A stretch of 64,000 nt of DNA, from the NCBI GenBank assembly GCA_040182905.1, contig JARQWU010000011.1:1-64000 (forward strand). The letters run 5' to 3'. The translations under genes were made by a program, and so were the position numbers. The notes under the pieces were generated by a model. The model had not been told where the DNA came from, ran no database searches, and saw nothing but the letters and a program-made list of their open reading frames with translations. Positions 38,801 to 48,700 of the stretch are shown here, in pieces. Numbering within the stretch: position 1 is the stretch's first letter; each line of letters begins with the position of its first letter. This DNA comes from Barthelona sp. PAP020. Lineage: Eukaryota; Metamonada: BaSk clade.

Positions 38801-41418
38801 CCAAAAGAATACGAAAATTTAACTGAACGATATATATCCTCCACAACGCTACTACGAGTGTACAGAATGATACGAAGAAAGGATAATGCAAATACATATG
38901 ATTTTACTTCAGTGTCATTGGTAATAATTTTTAGCAAATTGCTGTTTCCATCATAGACATAGACATAGTCATTCGATCCTAATTCAATGGTTTCAAATGT
39001 CAATGCTACTTGATTGAAAGTATCATCTGGATTCAAATCCCAAATACAGTTTCCAACCTCAAGATGAACACCATCACTATTACTAACAACAGTTCCCCAA
39101 GATTGTTGCAATTCAGAAATCCCTGAACAACGATAAGACATACACTCAGTGCCAAAAAAATTTGTAGGGCACATACATTTCCCAAAAACACAAACACCAT
39201 CCCCACAATCATCTTCACCTGTGCAAAAATCTTCCGAACAATCAATACCTGTCCCACTTGTACATTTACATTCACCTTTGTGACAAATACCTTTTCCACT
39301 GCATCCATTAAGACATACAGCAGTATTTAAATTGCATGAAATCGCTTCCATAGCTCCAGAAACCACCAAAGCAAAATCTTGAGTGTTTGTTCGAATAACA
39401 TCTCCATATACAATAACTTTGTAAATACCAATCGATGGAGTATCAATAAAAACTCTTTCAACAGTATTTTCATGATCCCAAGAAGTTGTCAAACCATTAC
39501 CTCTATATACATTTCCATTCGGCCCATGTACAGCCAAAGTTAAATCATTAACCAAACAATATACACAATTTGTTGTTGAAGGAGGATCAGTCCAACTCAT
39601 TGCGATAACCAAAGACCGATCGCCTAATACATTAAAACATTGAGTCAATTGTTCATGATTGCCAATAGTATCCATAACATGCTCAAAACGTAAATCATTA
39701 GCATCCGAAGGAGAACTTAAAGGTATCACTTGATCCAATTGAATTCGACCAAACCCCTGCAAATATGATGGTGTTTCTCCCAAATCGACTTGAGTATTCA
39801 ACCCATCCCAATCAACTTTTCCCTTTAAAGTTTGTGAGGATGCAACAAGAGTCGCTTTCATTAAAGCAGCTGTAGGCTGTACACTTGGTGAATCACCAAT
39901 ACTACCAGTTTTGTATCGTCCTTCAACAAAAATTTGTCTGAGAAGTAAAGCCACACCAGCAGCAACAGGCGTAGACATAGATGTACCAGAACGTGCTTCA
40001 ACAGAACAAGTTCCACTATTTGAAGCACTTACGATGTAATCTCCAGGACACAGTATATCAGGTTTCAATCTCCCATCATACGTAGGACCACGAGACGAAA
40101 AATCAGCAACATTTTCACTGGAAAATCGATTAGGATACACAGTAATAGAATAAATATAGGAGCAACAGGGATCAGTGAGACAACAAGCATCTACATACCC
40201 AGCGTTAGAAGTCTGTGAAGCACCTACGGTTAAAATATTCTTAGCAAGCCCTGGATTTCCAATTGTCCCATAACCTAAACGGCCTTCATTGGAAGCAGAA
40301 AAAAGTAAAAGAAAATCAGGATGTTCATAGATAAACCTATCAATATCTACACTTAATTTGGTGTAGTTTTGTTCAATGGAACCCCAACTATTGGTAAAAA
40401 CACGCACTCCAGCAGCGTATGCAGGTGTAAATATCATATCGACAACAGATAAAGGTAAATCAAGACCACTACAATCGCCAAAACATATATCCATAAAGAA
40501 AACCTTGGAATCTGGTGCAATTCCATTGTATCGACTTTTAGATGTGGTTTCTGAAACTGTTTTACCACAAACAGTTCCAACAACGTGTGTTCCATGTCCA
40601 TCAATATCTGTCATGTCATTCTGTAATGTGCCATAGTATACAATTTTTCTATGGTCAGAATAAACAGTGTTTGGCTTGAATTCAATAGAACTATCATAAA
40701 AATAACAACTGTCGATTTGAAGTCCTGTGTCTGCAACTCCAACAAACTGATTTTTACCAGTAATTCCTTTTAAATGAAACACAAAAGAGAAAACATTTGG
40801 TGATCCAGTGCCACTTTGAACAATGGAAGAAGCATGATAATTAGTTTGGTGATATTTTGGAAGATCGGTCAATGCCAAAACATGTGGGATCTTTATTAAA
40901 TCGAACAAAATGTCGGATAAACCTTGTGTCTTGGCACTTGGAATTACTGGTAACATTTCAATGGAAACAGCTATTTGATTTACTGATTGCTTCAAAACAG
41001 AATATTTTATCAACCCAACACTTTGATATTTTGACAAACATTTTTGAACTAATTTTAAATTCCCAGTATGTTCAATAACAAAAGATATTTTGGAATCGTT
41101 TAATTTGGGCTTAATTGTTGTTTTTTTTTCGTTATTTAATATCTCAACGTTGACTAAATTTGGACATTCAGTTAATGCAAGAATACAAGTTGAATTTCCG
41201 TTGACAAAAATAGTATTATTTGAGGAAGATATACTAATATTACAACAATTATTTTTGATAATCGAATAGCAACTGGATATTTCATCGTTAAAGTCCAATT
41301 GCAAAGGATAATTATCTTCAAAAAATCCATGTTCTTCAATAATATCAATAATTGAACATCGAATACAGATACTTGCAATAAATAAACCAAAAACTATTTT
41401 AAATATTACATTTTTCAT
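35836..41418 (-). CDS. very large membrane-anchored subtilisin-like protease (S8) with EGF-like and CUB-like segments
   Basis: From the ATG at 41418 the protein is about 1,860 residues. The frame extends nine codons further only from a TTG. It has a signal peptide ('FGLFIASICIRCS'), a prodomain, and an S8 domain with catalytic D230 ('VGVADTGLQID'), H275 ('DGHGTHVVGT'), the oxyanion Asn in 'TNSWGS' and S480 ('SGTSMSTPVAAG'). A jelly-roll-like region follows, then EGF-like cysteine clusters ('CSGKGICHKGECKC', 'CGDGVCVFGKCMCP'), CUB-like segments and long beta-rich repeats. It ends in a C-terminal membrane span (about 1834-1853) and a short basic tail. The domain resembles the KP-43/TagA-like secreted subtilases of protists. 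It is probably a surface or secretory-pathway protease; its substrate is unknown. Confidence 0.88.
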   Translation of the reverse strand: MKNVIFKIVFGLFIASICIRCSIIDIIEEHGFFEDNYPLQLDFNDEISSCYSIIKNNCCNISISSSNNTIFVNGNSTCILALTECPNLVNVEILNNEKKTTIKPKLNDSKISFVIEHTGNLKLVQKCLSKYQSVGLIKYSVLKQSVNQIAVSIEMLPVIPSAKTQGLSDILFDLIKIPHVLALTDLPKYHQTNYHASSIVQSGTGSPNVFSFVFHLKGITGKNQFVGVADTGLQIDSCYFYDSSIEFKPNTVYSDHRKIVYYGTLQNDMTDIDGHGTHVVGTVCGKTVSETTSKSRYNGIAPDSKVFFMDICFGDCSGLDLPLSVVDMIFTPAYAAGVRVFTNSWGSIEQNYTKLSVDIDRFIYEHPDFLLLFSASNEGRLGYGTIGNPGLAKNILTVGASQTSNAGYVDACCLTDPCCSYIYSITVYPNRFSSENVADFSSRGPTYDGRLKPDILCPGDYIVSASNSGTCSVEARSGTSMSTPVAAGVALLLRQIFVEGRYKTGSIGDSPSVQPTAALMKATLVASSQTLKGKVDWDGLNTQVDLGETPSYLQGFGRIQLDQVIPLSSPSDANDLRFEHVMDTIGNHEQLTQCFNVLGDRSLVIAMSWTDPPSTTNCVYCLVNDLTLAVHGPNGNVYRGNGLTTSWDHENTVERVFIDTPSIGIYKVIVYGDVIRTNTQDFALVVSGAMEAISCNLNTAVCLNGCSGKGICHKGECKCTSGTGIDCSEDFCTGEDDCGDGVCVFGKCMCPTNFFGTECMSYRCSGISELQQSWGTVVSNSDGVHLEVGNCIWDLNPDDTFNQVALTFETIELGSNDYVYVYDGNSNLLKIITNDTEVKSYVFALSFLRIILYTRSSVVEDIYRSVKFSYSFGYWRCKSIQYFENDYGVFKTHQDYSRYLGDTFCKFVIIPTFSSLNPLLLITITEMDLELVYDKLEFYTFVGDRLFYAGLSGMLDASTSADFGEVLNSTNLNVWGNISIFYRSSSIVLVLEDFTNATFSSDTYNSYTGFIARYDLISLDEIGCLHGKLIDGKCSCEKGWDGSVCNRRIDTCEDYVNCESCGNSGKCTYCALTRTCHNLDAGCGSKYNFCPIEDLFIVNARISLCGMISIEFSENIVIQDESEMNSLPCLFIFENSTCQMLGDEAEINVDKTYLSIVPSASSRLNSSILLLVPRSDVIYAINDVGKRSLYFNDNITLEVWPNIDKVIPSIGYVAHPLSSNRYLVTIVGETSNMIYSIHTKNIAIEGENVDYEMISFTSFTIDLSLNNNSVLSVDIVMYFLNGDIEIISTTISLTKAEQNVCYLPTFVESVVYVDIIGFTTSIVIDSSSLNLEVELKPATMFDVVGNVLFVPYDSISSTQNSILSIKCSNATHQYSKEYVLKKKIEPPIADFSVEQKDNILIINGSVSENIDDYNLFSHSHSLIFSKQNQEDSLFFFELDVFTSFEVFDLELYVIQTSTGFIDSIPFTIQKNTDGIEVTKKLKSLYCVNIVFDTSFHDNSYFWTVSTKFSSKVLTFLKISVCKQTYCVLLFEYYSTFYGYFDISSILASIDAEDEYFLKFEIFANDDDHQPCVFKEWIHFTQMPYVSSSKDIFVDSMDIFNYGFLLMFLEQKNEESVINFSFSDTANTIFEHLKMINGKMNAKSEVSFAGVLLTPQYCVLAPKALLSNIDANTEPSLIKELIGCIAMSNSFAKTEFTLGSLESCVTITSEPNISFPSLNIAFDYKVSMRIGIYKKNLDDRNDLFMYIFAISSNNIQSKRLSRSFGELTPKVSSKIINDVALLDDYSCFVVDSSESWNSYCSTVYFENTLICDCSFEDGFVMLSKNTSSMLLISKHLLLPLIVFIVCFLVFYFFKRNKSHFN

Positions 41419-41736
41419 CAACCCATTAATTTTTAAGGATATCAACGACCATTAATTGTTAAGATATCAAAACACAATCAAATTAATTCCTTTTTTTTTT
41501 CACCTCCCATTTTTTTTTTCAAATTTTGTTTATTTTCAAATTTGGTTTTTCATTTGTTGAAAACATAATAAGCGAGAAATTTTAGTGAAAGGATTCAAAA
41601 TATAAATGAGAAATCGCTTTGTTTTTAATTTCCAAAATGATCTTTCTTCATTTATTTTTTAAAACTGAACCCAATTAAAAGAAAAAAAAAGTTCTTTGCA
41701 AAACCCTTCAATTTTCTTTTTTTTTAAATTCATTTT

Positions 41737-43797
41737 ATGACAACTCCAACTCTTAAAACTTGTTTTGAACGTGTGAAACGTTATGTTGAGGTTAATTCTT
41801 TGGCAATCAAAGATCCTTTTATTGATTTTGATCGAAATTTCAGAAATATCATAACCAGATCTCAATTTACGCGTGTTTGTACTTTTTTAAATCTTCCGAT
41901 TACCTCTGCAGAAATGAAAGAAACCTTAGATGCTTTTGACCGAGGTGACGGAATGGTATTGTATAGAGAATTTTTGGATATTGTTGATGTTAAATTGAAA
42001 GAATTTGACGAGACAATTTTAAAGATTGATCAACATATTAAACATAAAGAAACATTTGAAAAAGAACAAATATTAAGATTCATTAAGAAGGCATTTTTGA
42101 TTCAACCTGTACGTTTTGAGGAACAATTTTATTCATTTGATCGGTTAAAGTCTGGTTTTATCAGTAAATCAAATGCTCAAACAGCAATTTGCACAATGTT
42201 ACCATCGTTTGTTCCATATTTTGAAAGTTTGTTTGATATTTATCAACAAGACGACAAATTCAATTATAGAAACTTTTTAAATGACTTGAATTTATATTTG
42301 GAAGAAGATTTTGTTCAAGAGGACATTATTGATCTCAACAGTTTGCCTGAACATTTGCGAGAAATCTATTCTAAGATACATTTTTTTGTTCAAACTCAAA
42401 ATATTCATCTAAAACCCTCCTTTTTTGATTTTGATAGAAATAACAGAGGTATCATAAGTTCTACTCAATTTATGCGTGTTTTTACTCAATTAAAGATACC
42501 AATTAGCAGTCATGAATTGGAGTTGTTGGTGCAACATTTAGAAAAAGATAACTTAATTCATTACCGCCAATTTTTAATCTTTGTTGACAAGGATGTTGTA
42601 TATCAAGATAAATTTGATGTTTTAAATAATTCAATGCCTATTACTGTTAGTATTTTAAAACAAGGAAATGAAGAAAGAGCTCTTAAGAATATTGCAGAAT
42701 TGATTAAGAAGCATTCAATCAGAGTTGAACAATTCTTTATTGATTATGATCATTTGAGAAGGGGAAAGATTCATTTCAGCAAATTTTGTGTTGCTTTAAA
42801 TCAATTACGTCTTTCCATTCCAGCTGAGGACATTGAAGCTGTAAGCAATTCTGAAAAAATCAGAAGTGGTGATGAAATCGACTATAGAAAGTTTATTAGA
42901 ATGATTAATTCTTTGAACAGAGAGGACAATACCACTTCACTTACTGTAGATTCCATTGGTGATTTAATCGAACGTATGAGAAATGTTATGCGTGTTGAAA
43001 ACGTCAGTTTGAAAGCAATTTTCCAAGATTTTGATAAACATAATTCCAGAAAAGTGAGTGTTCATCATTTCAAAACAGCCTTAAATATTGCAGGTTTCCA
43101 ATTGGATACAGCAAGTTTAAATCGACTCGTGAGAGTATTTTGTCCTGACAATAATGACTGCATCTATTATCCTAATTTATTAGAAATTTTAGACCCTAGC
43201 AACATTCAAATTTTTGATATCACTGCCAAATCAACCAAAGTTAACATTTCTAAGCGTCATAGATCAAGAGCTACTTTGATACATACATTACAAAGGGTTG
43301 TCAAAACCAAATCGATCAAATTAGATGAATACCTTGCTGAAGGAGATCGTTTAAACGTTGGTAAAATCACAGTTTCTTGGTTACATCGTTCTTTAAACAA
43401 GTTAGGTTTTGATTGTTCATTGGAAGAAGCAGAAATCATTGCTGGTCCCTACTTTATTGATGATAACAAAGAAACAATGAATTGGAGATCCTTTTGGGAA
43501 AAGTTCATGGCATTGCCTGATTTTGAAGACCAAATTGTTGATATTCCTTCAGAATTAGTTTTAGATTTGAATAAGATAAAGAATTTTGTTCAACAACAAA
43601 GGATTTTACTCAAACCATTCTTTAAAGATATGGATTTCAACAAACGTTTGTTAATTACCACATCTCAATTCGCTGGTGCCCTTTCAAGAGCTAATGTGCC
43701 TGTTTCTTCTCATTTGTTGAATAAGATCATCAAATGGTTGGATAATGGTGAAGGCTTGGTTCAATACAATTACTTTTTACAAGCAATTGAAGAATAA
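41737..43797 (+). CDS. multi-EF-hand protein, EFCAB6-like
   Basis: The 686-residue protein is built from about seven repeats of 95-110 residues, each with a helix ('IKNFVQQQRILLKPFFKDMD' type) and paired EF-hands. Examples are 'DPFIDFDRNFRNIITRSQFT', 'KPSFFDFDRNNRGIISSTQF' and 'KAIFQDFDKHNSRKVSVHHF'. Most loops keep Asp at positions 1 and 3 but lack the Glu at position 12, so Ca2+ binding is probably weak or lost. This repeat of 'SLxxxFxDFDRxxxGxIxxxQF' units is characteristic of EFCAB6 and related proteins, which are known as inner proteins of axonemal A-tubules. The flagellar role is inferred from family and neighbours. Confidence 0.75.
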   Translation: MTTPTLKTCFERVKRYVEVNSLAIKDPFIDFDRNFRNIITRSQFTRVCTFLNLPITSAEMKETLDAFDRGDGMVLYREFLDIVDVKLKEFDETILKIDQHIKHKETFEKEQILRFIKKAFLIQPVRFEEQFYSFDRLKSGFISKSNAQTAICTMLPSFVPYFESLFDIYQQDDKFNYRNFLNDLNLYLEEDFVQEDIIDLNSLPEHLREIYSKIHFFVQTQNIHLKPSFFDFDRNNRGIISSTQFMRVFTQLKIPISSHELELLVQHLEKDNLIHYRQFLIFVDKDVVYQDKFDVLNNSMPITVSILKQGNEERALKNIAELIKKHSIRVEQFFIDYDHLRRGKIHFSKFCVALNQLRLSIPAEDIEAVSNSEKIRSGDEIDYRKFIRMINSLNREDNTTSLTVDSIGDLIERMRNVMRVENVSLKAIFQDFDKHNSRKVSVHHFKTALNIAGFQLDTASLNRLVRVFCPDNNDCIYYPNLLEILDPSNIQIFDITAKSTKVNISKRHRSRATLIHTLQRVVKTKSIKLDEYLAEGDRLNVGKITVSWLHRSLNKLGFDCSLEEAEIIAGPYFIDDNKETMNWRSFWEKFMALPDFEDQIVDIPSELVLDLNKIKNFVQQQRILLKPFFKDMDFNKRLLITTSQFAGALSRANVPVSSHLLNKIIKWLDNGEGLVQYNYFLQAIEE

Positions 43798-43897
43798 TTT
43801 AGCTAAAAAATAACAACATAAAACTGTGTAAATTACTGTCCATTCAAAAACGGACTTTTTTTATTTTTTTGTTGAATAAAGAAGAAATTTTTTGTAG

Positions 43898-44773
43898 ATG
43901 GAAACGATCTCTTTTATTAAAAACACTTTAAATGTAGAAAAATGTTTCTTAACAAAAAGAATACAAAGTTTATGGGCAGGATATGGAAATATTGATCAAT
44001 ATTGTATCAAAGAAAAACGAAAACAATATCACGTCATTTTAAAAGAAATTGTTCCTCCAAAGAATGATGAATCAGTGTCATTTCAGCGAAAAATGAAAAG
44101 TTATGAAGTTGAAATTTCATTTTATCTTAAATATTCACATTTATTATTTAACTTTTGCAAAATCCCTCAAATATTAGGTTCATATAAGAATGGAGACAAA
44201 ATTTATATTCTATTACAAGATGTTAAAGAATTGTCTTTTGATATTTCTACATTTTCACCTAATAACAAACAAATCAGGTTATGTTTGAGATGGCTTGCAT
44301 ATTTTCATGCAACATTCATGGGAATTGATGAAACAGAAACAAATGAAAATGGCCTTTGGAATATTGGTTCATATTGGCATTTGGATACAAGAATGGAAGA
44401 GTATAACAGAATGTCTAATGGAAAATTAAAGAAAAATGCTTTCATTTATGATCAACAATTGAAAGATGCACAATATCAAACATTGATTCATGGAGATGCT
44501 AAAATGGCAAATTTCCTTTTTTCTTGTGATGATGTTATTGGCTATGATTTTCAATATGTGGGAAGATCATGTGGAATGCGTGATGTGGCGTATTTGATTG
44601 GAGATTTCAGTTCAAAACGGGAAAATTGCTTTATTGATGATTATTTTCAATATTTAAAAGAAGCATTGGAAAATTTGAACTCAAAGTTTGATTTTAATGC
44701 TGTTGAAACTGAGTGGAGAGCCTTATATCCAATAGCAAAATTGGATTTTCAACGATTTCTCGAAGGTTGGTAA
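43898..44773 (+). CDS. CHK/EcKinase-like small-molecule kinase
   Basis: The 291-residue protein has the aminoglycoside-phosphotransferase-like fold. It shows an N-terminal lobe with 'QYHVILKEIVPP' carrying the ATP-site lysine, the Brenner motif 'LIHGDAKMANFLF' at about residue 197 (HGDxxxxN) and the metal aspartate in 'VIGYDFQYVGRSCGMRDVAY', both hallmarks of the choline-kinase and ecdysteroid-kinase-like (CHK) group. The phosphorylated substrate is unknown. It starts about 100 bp after the EF-hand gene on the same strand. The protein is somewhat shorter than typical 400-residue family members because the N-terminal lobe is compact. Confidence 0.72.
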   Translation: METISFIKNTLNVEKCFLTKRIQSLWAGYGNIDQYCIKEKRKQYHVILKEIVPPKNDESVSFQRKMKSYEVEISFYLKYSHLLFNFCKIPQILGSYKNGDKIYILLQDVKELSFDISTFSPNNKQIRLCLRWLAYFHATFMGIDETETNENGLWNIGSYWHLDTRMEEYNRMSNGKLKKNAFIYDQQLKDAQYQTLIHGDAKMANFLFSCDDVIGYDFQYVGRSCGMRDVAYLIGDFSSKRENCFIDDYFQYLKEALENLNSKFDFNAVETEWRALYPIAKLDFQRFLEGW

Positions 44774-45117
44774 ATAGTTACCGTTATATAGTCTTTATTC
44801 ATAAACATATCAAATTTTTTCTGTTACTTTTGTTTCTACCTGTGTGAACTGTTTAACCCAACCGATGTTGGTACTTTTTTATAAAAGAATTATCCAAATT
44901 TTCCATGCATGTTAATTTGATGTTACCAATTGTGCATATATTGCAGAAAAAGAAATCACAATTGTTTCGGAGAGATTGTAAAGGGAGAAACATTAGTAAC
45001 ATTTTTTCACATGAAAATAAAATAAAATAAATTAAAATAAAAATAAAAAAATGAGAGTTCTTTACAAGGTGATTTTTTTTTACCCGATTGCAATTTTGTA
45101 TTCTTGCATATTTCTTT
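44774..45117. other. intergenic sequence before a repeat
   Basis: AT-rich, no supported gene. Confidence 0.35.
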
Positions 45118-45322
45118 TTATTTCCAAGCCAAGAAGCACTGTGCGTATGAGTGAATAAAAAAGAATAGTGTTTATTTGGTTAAAGGCTTTCGAGGCCCGA
45201 TTGATCTGTTGAAGATTCAATTGCAGCCACTCATTTTCTGTGGCTGAGATTTAATGAAATGAGTTTTCTCTGATTACTTTTTCTTTGTAAATAAATATAG
45301 TTGTTTCACAACTTGACCAAAA
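45118..45322 (+). repeat. family A repeat, internally deleted copy
   Basis: It starts at TATTTCCAAGCCAAGAAGC, keeps GGCTTTCGAGGCCCG unchanged and ends at AGTTGTTTCACAACTTGACC. It is about 120 bp shorter than the 35.4-kb copy because much of the middle is gone. Part of the remainder (CTCATTTTCTGTGG) matches the copy at 1987-2290 rather than the one at 35.4 kb, so subfamilies exist. Confidence 0.75.
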
Positions 45323-45722
45323 ATATAAATTTCTACTATCAACTTCTCCAAAATTCTTGACCTTTTGCAAGTAAACATCAAGAAATTTCCTACATTTAGA
45401 TGAATTTTACTAATATCGGAGCCTTTACTCTCTTTTGAACAATAAATTCCCCAAAACTTTCACATACCACATGGGAAAGCTCTCTCCATTGGACAGACTA
45501 TGAAATAAAAAGTTAAAACTGAGAGGTTCATGAAAGAAACGCTAAACCACCAACCCACCTCCAGATATGAATAAAGATAAAGATTTATTATTTAGGAATA
45601 ACCTCTCTAGCGCCAGTTCTCAAGTTTGCAAAATTTTGGGAAACGTTTAGTACAAAGGAAAAATAAAATAAAAATTGATACAATTTTATAACAATTAACT
45701 ACTAAATAGAATAAAGATTCCA
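45323..45722. other. intergenic sequence after a repeat
   Basis: AT-rich with a slightly more GC-balanced stretch at 45400-45640 that could be older repeat debris. No gene is supported. Confidence 0.3.
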
Positions 45723-48700
45723 TTATTTTGATTTCATATCCCATACATCATTTTGAATGTTGATATTGTTTTTCAAAATATCATCAATACGCTGCCTCAT
45801 CACTATAGAAGGACCATCATCTGGACAAATGCTCAAACATTGTTCAAAAAATGCAGCTGCAACAATATATTGTCTTCGACGATACAGATCTAAACCTGTA
45901 GCATATGTGGTAATCAATTCCTGCATTTCAGAACTTAATTCATCAGATTTTAGGGCAATTAATTCATAAATACGTTGAGGTAATTTCTTTCCAATAACTC
46001 TAATCACATCAATTTCACGAGTATAAAAAAATTTGTGAACTTCTTGAAATGTTGATTCTGTGATTAAATTACTAACTTTGTAATGCTTTGTAACACCTTC
46101 CAATCTGGAAGCCAAATTTACAGTATCTCCAATTACAGTATATTCCATTCTTTGAGTAGAACCAATATTTCCACATACAGCCACACCAGTACATAAACCA
46201 ATACCAATACGAATAATTTGAAGTCCATTTTCTTCACGCTCTTTATTATATCTAGCCAATGAATTCAACATGCCAAAAGCGCATCTACATGCTCTAAATG
46301 CATTATCTTCAGTGGCAATGGGTACCCCCCAAACAGCCATGACAGCATCACCAATGTATTTATCTAAAACACCTTGTTCTGATGTAATCTCCGGTACAAT
46401 GTAGTTAAAATACTCGTTAAGCATCGTGACAACATCAGTAGCATCCAAACCTTCTGATAATTGGGTATAAGAACGAATATCAGCAAATAACACAGTTACT
46501 TTATGTCTTGAACCTCCTAATTTCGAATTATCATAATTAATAATTTGAGAAGCAACAGAAGGAGACAAATATTTTGCCAAAGTTGCCATAATTTTACGTT
46601 GATTTGAGATATCTTCTAATACTACTAACAATCCTTCAAACTTTTCTCTGTCGTAAATACAATCAACAGTCATGTTACAAGTTTTATTCGATGAAACCAA
46701 CTGAAATTCTTTGATAACATGTGTTTGTTGATCAATAGCAGATTTCTCTTCAACGCTTTTTAACAAATTACCCAAAGTAAAGACCAAACGATCTTCTTTG
46801 AATAAAACATCTGTAAAAGGTAACAGATAATCACGTTCAGTTGATGTTGGAGGAAATTTGAAAAAAACTGGAAAATTATCGTTTGCCTTGGTAATCATAC
46901 CTTGGGCAGATACAAAGAATATACACAATGGTGAATTATCAAATAATGAGTTGTATAATAATGAAGGAAGATGATCAAATTTCTGCATATCTTGAGCAAT
47001 CGAAAAATTCAACATGGTGACAAAAATTGAAGAAAACACCTTCAACATTACTTCATCTGCAGAGGTGAAATATTCTTCATCAGTTTTATTCACTGCTTGA
47101 ATAAAAGCAAATGAATTCATTTGGGATACATTGGGATCAACCAATTTGCTACCAATATCCAGAACATCTTCAGAAGATATTCCCAATGTAAGTAAGGAGT
47201 AATATTGAGTCTGCCATTCATTTTCCAAAGTAGAATCCCACTCTAAAGGTGCCCAATCATACAATTCGGGTTGACTTACAGATAATACTCTGGTGTTATC
47301 ATGCATACACAGAAAAGAAATATCTGTTGCATATTTTGCCTCCAACAATAATGGAGTGTAGAAAGAATCATCAGTTGAATTTCTTCTTGTGGCTGAATAC
47401 ACTGTAGCACTTTCACTGGGTAAAGCAGTTCCGCTTTGCAAATTAGACATTGGTTTTATTTCATTAGACGATAAATTATCATTGGATAAATCACCAATAA
47501 CAGCAGACAAATCATCAGAAACAACATCTTCAACAGTAAAAGTCTCGCTTTCAGCGGCACTTAATCCTGCCAGATCCAAATTCAATCCAAAGTCTGGTAA
47601 ATTCAAATTTTCAGTGGTTGAAGCTGTATGATCTGTAGAATTCGAATTTGACGACATTTTTCTTTGCAATTTCGTTCCTGAATATGCAGGATGTGAAGTA
47701 GACACATATGTTTTCAAAATTGGCTCCAATCTGTTTATATTATGCTCTGATAACAAATGGCCTGTATTTTCAAGGGATTCAAAATGAATATATACAGCAC
47801 AATACTCACAATGCAATATTTCAGCAAGTCTGTCCAATAGAAAACGCATAGCTTTATCAAACCCATGTTTAATCAATACTTTTTCTGTAAAAATACTCAA
47901 CAATGGCACATAATCCTTTCTTAATTGAGCTTCAAAACGATGCATCATATGAAGAATTGTACCTTCATTTGCCACTTCTTCATGTAAATTTTTGAATGAC
48001 CCACTGGAAGATAGATGTGAATCGTAAGTATTCAAAGCACCACTTGAACTATCTTTTCCAAGCATTTTATTGTCACCAAATCTGTTTTCGCCACTGCTAC
48101 TAGAATGTAAATCATCAAATGAATGTGTTAAAATTGGTTGTTTCAATTTCTTTTTGCCATTTAAACGATCTTTCTTTTCATTATTTCTAGAATTCAACCA
48201 AGAAAGAAAAATAGAAGCTAATACTTCAAAATAGTTCAATTTCACTTTGCATATGCTTGTAAATAAACGTCTTTGGATAAAATAATTCACGTTATACAAA
48301 GGAAAAAGATTTTTAGCATCAGGCATATATCTTTTAGGAGTTAATATCATGAAAAATATTGTTTTAGAAGGAGAAAAGGAAGAAAATGAAGTTTTTGATT
48401 CTGTACCTGTTGAACACATTTCCAAATATACGTTATATGTAAATTTTGGCAAAAACTCAAACAATTGCTGAAGTTTTAACATACGATAAGCAATGAATTC
48501 CAAAGAAGGTAAAGGATTAGATGCTTCATCTTCTGATAACTTCAAATACAAAGTTGACTCAACACGACGACACAAATACAAATGAAAAGCACCAAACAAT
48601 GCTTCTTGTTCATCACTGTTCAGATCAAAATAATTGAAATCTAATTGAAAATTGATGTCTAAATCAGGAGGTCTAACAGTAATATTGTTAGTTTCTGAAG

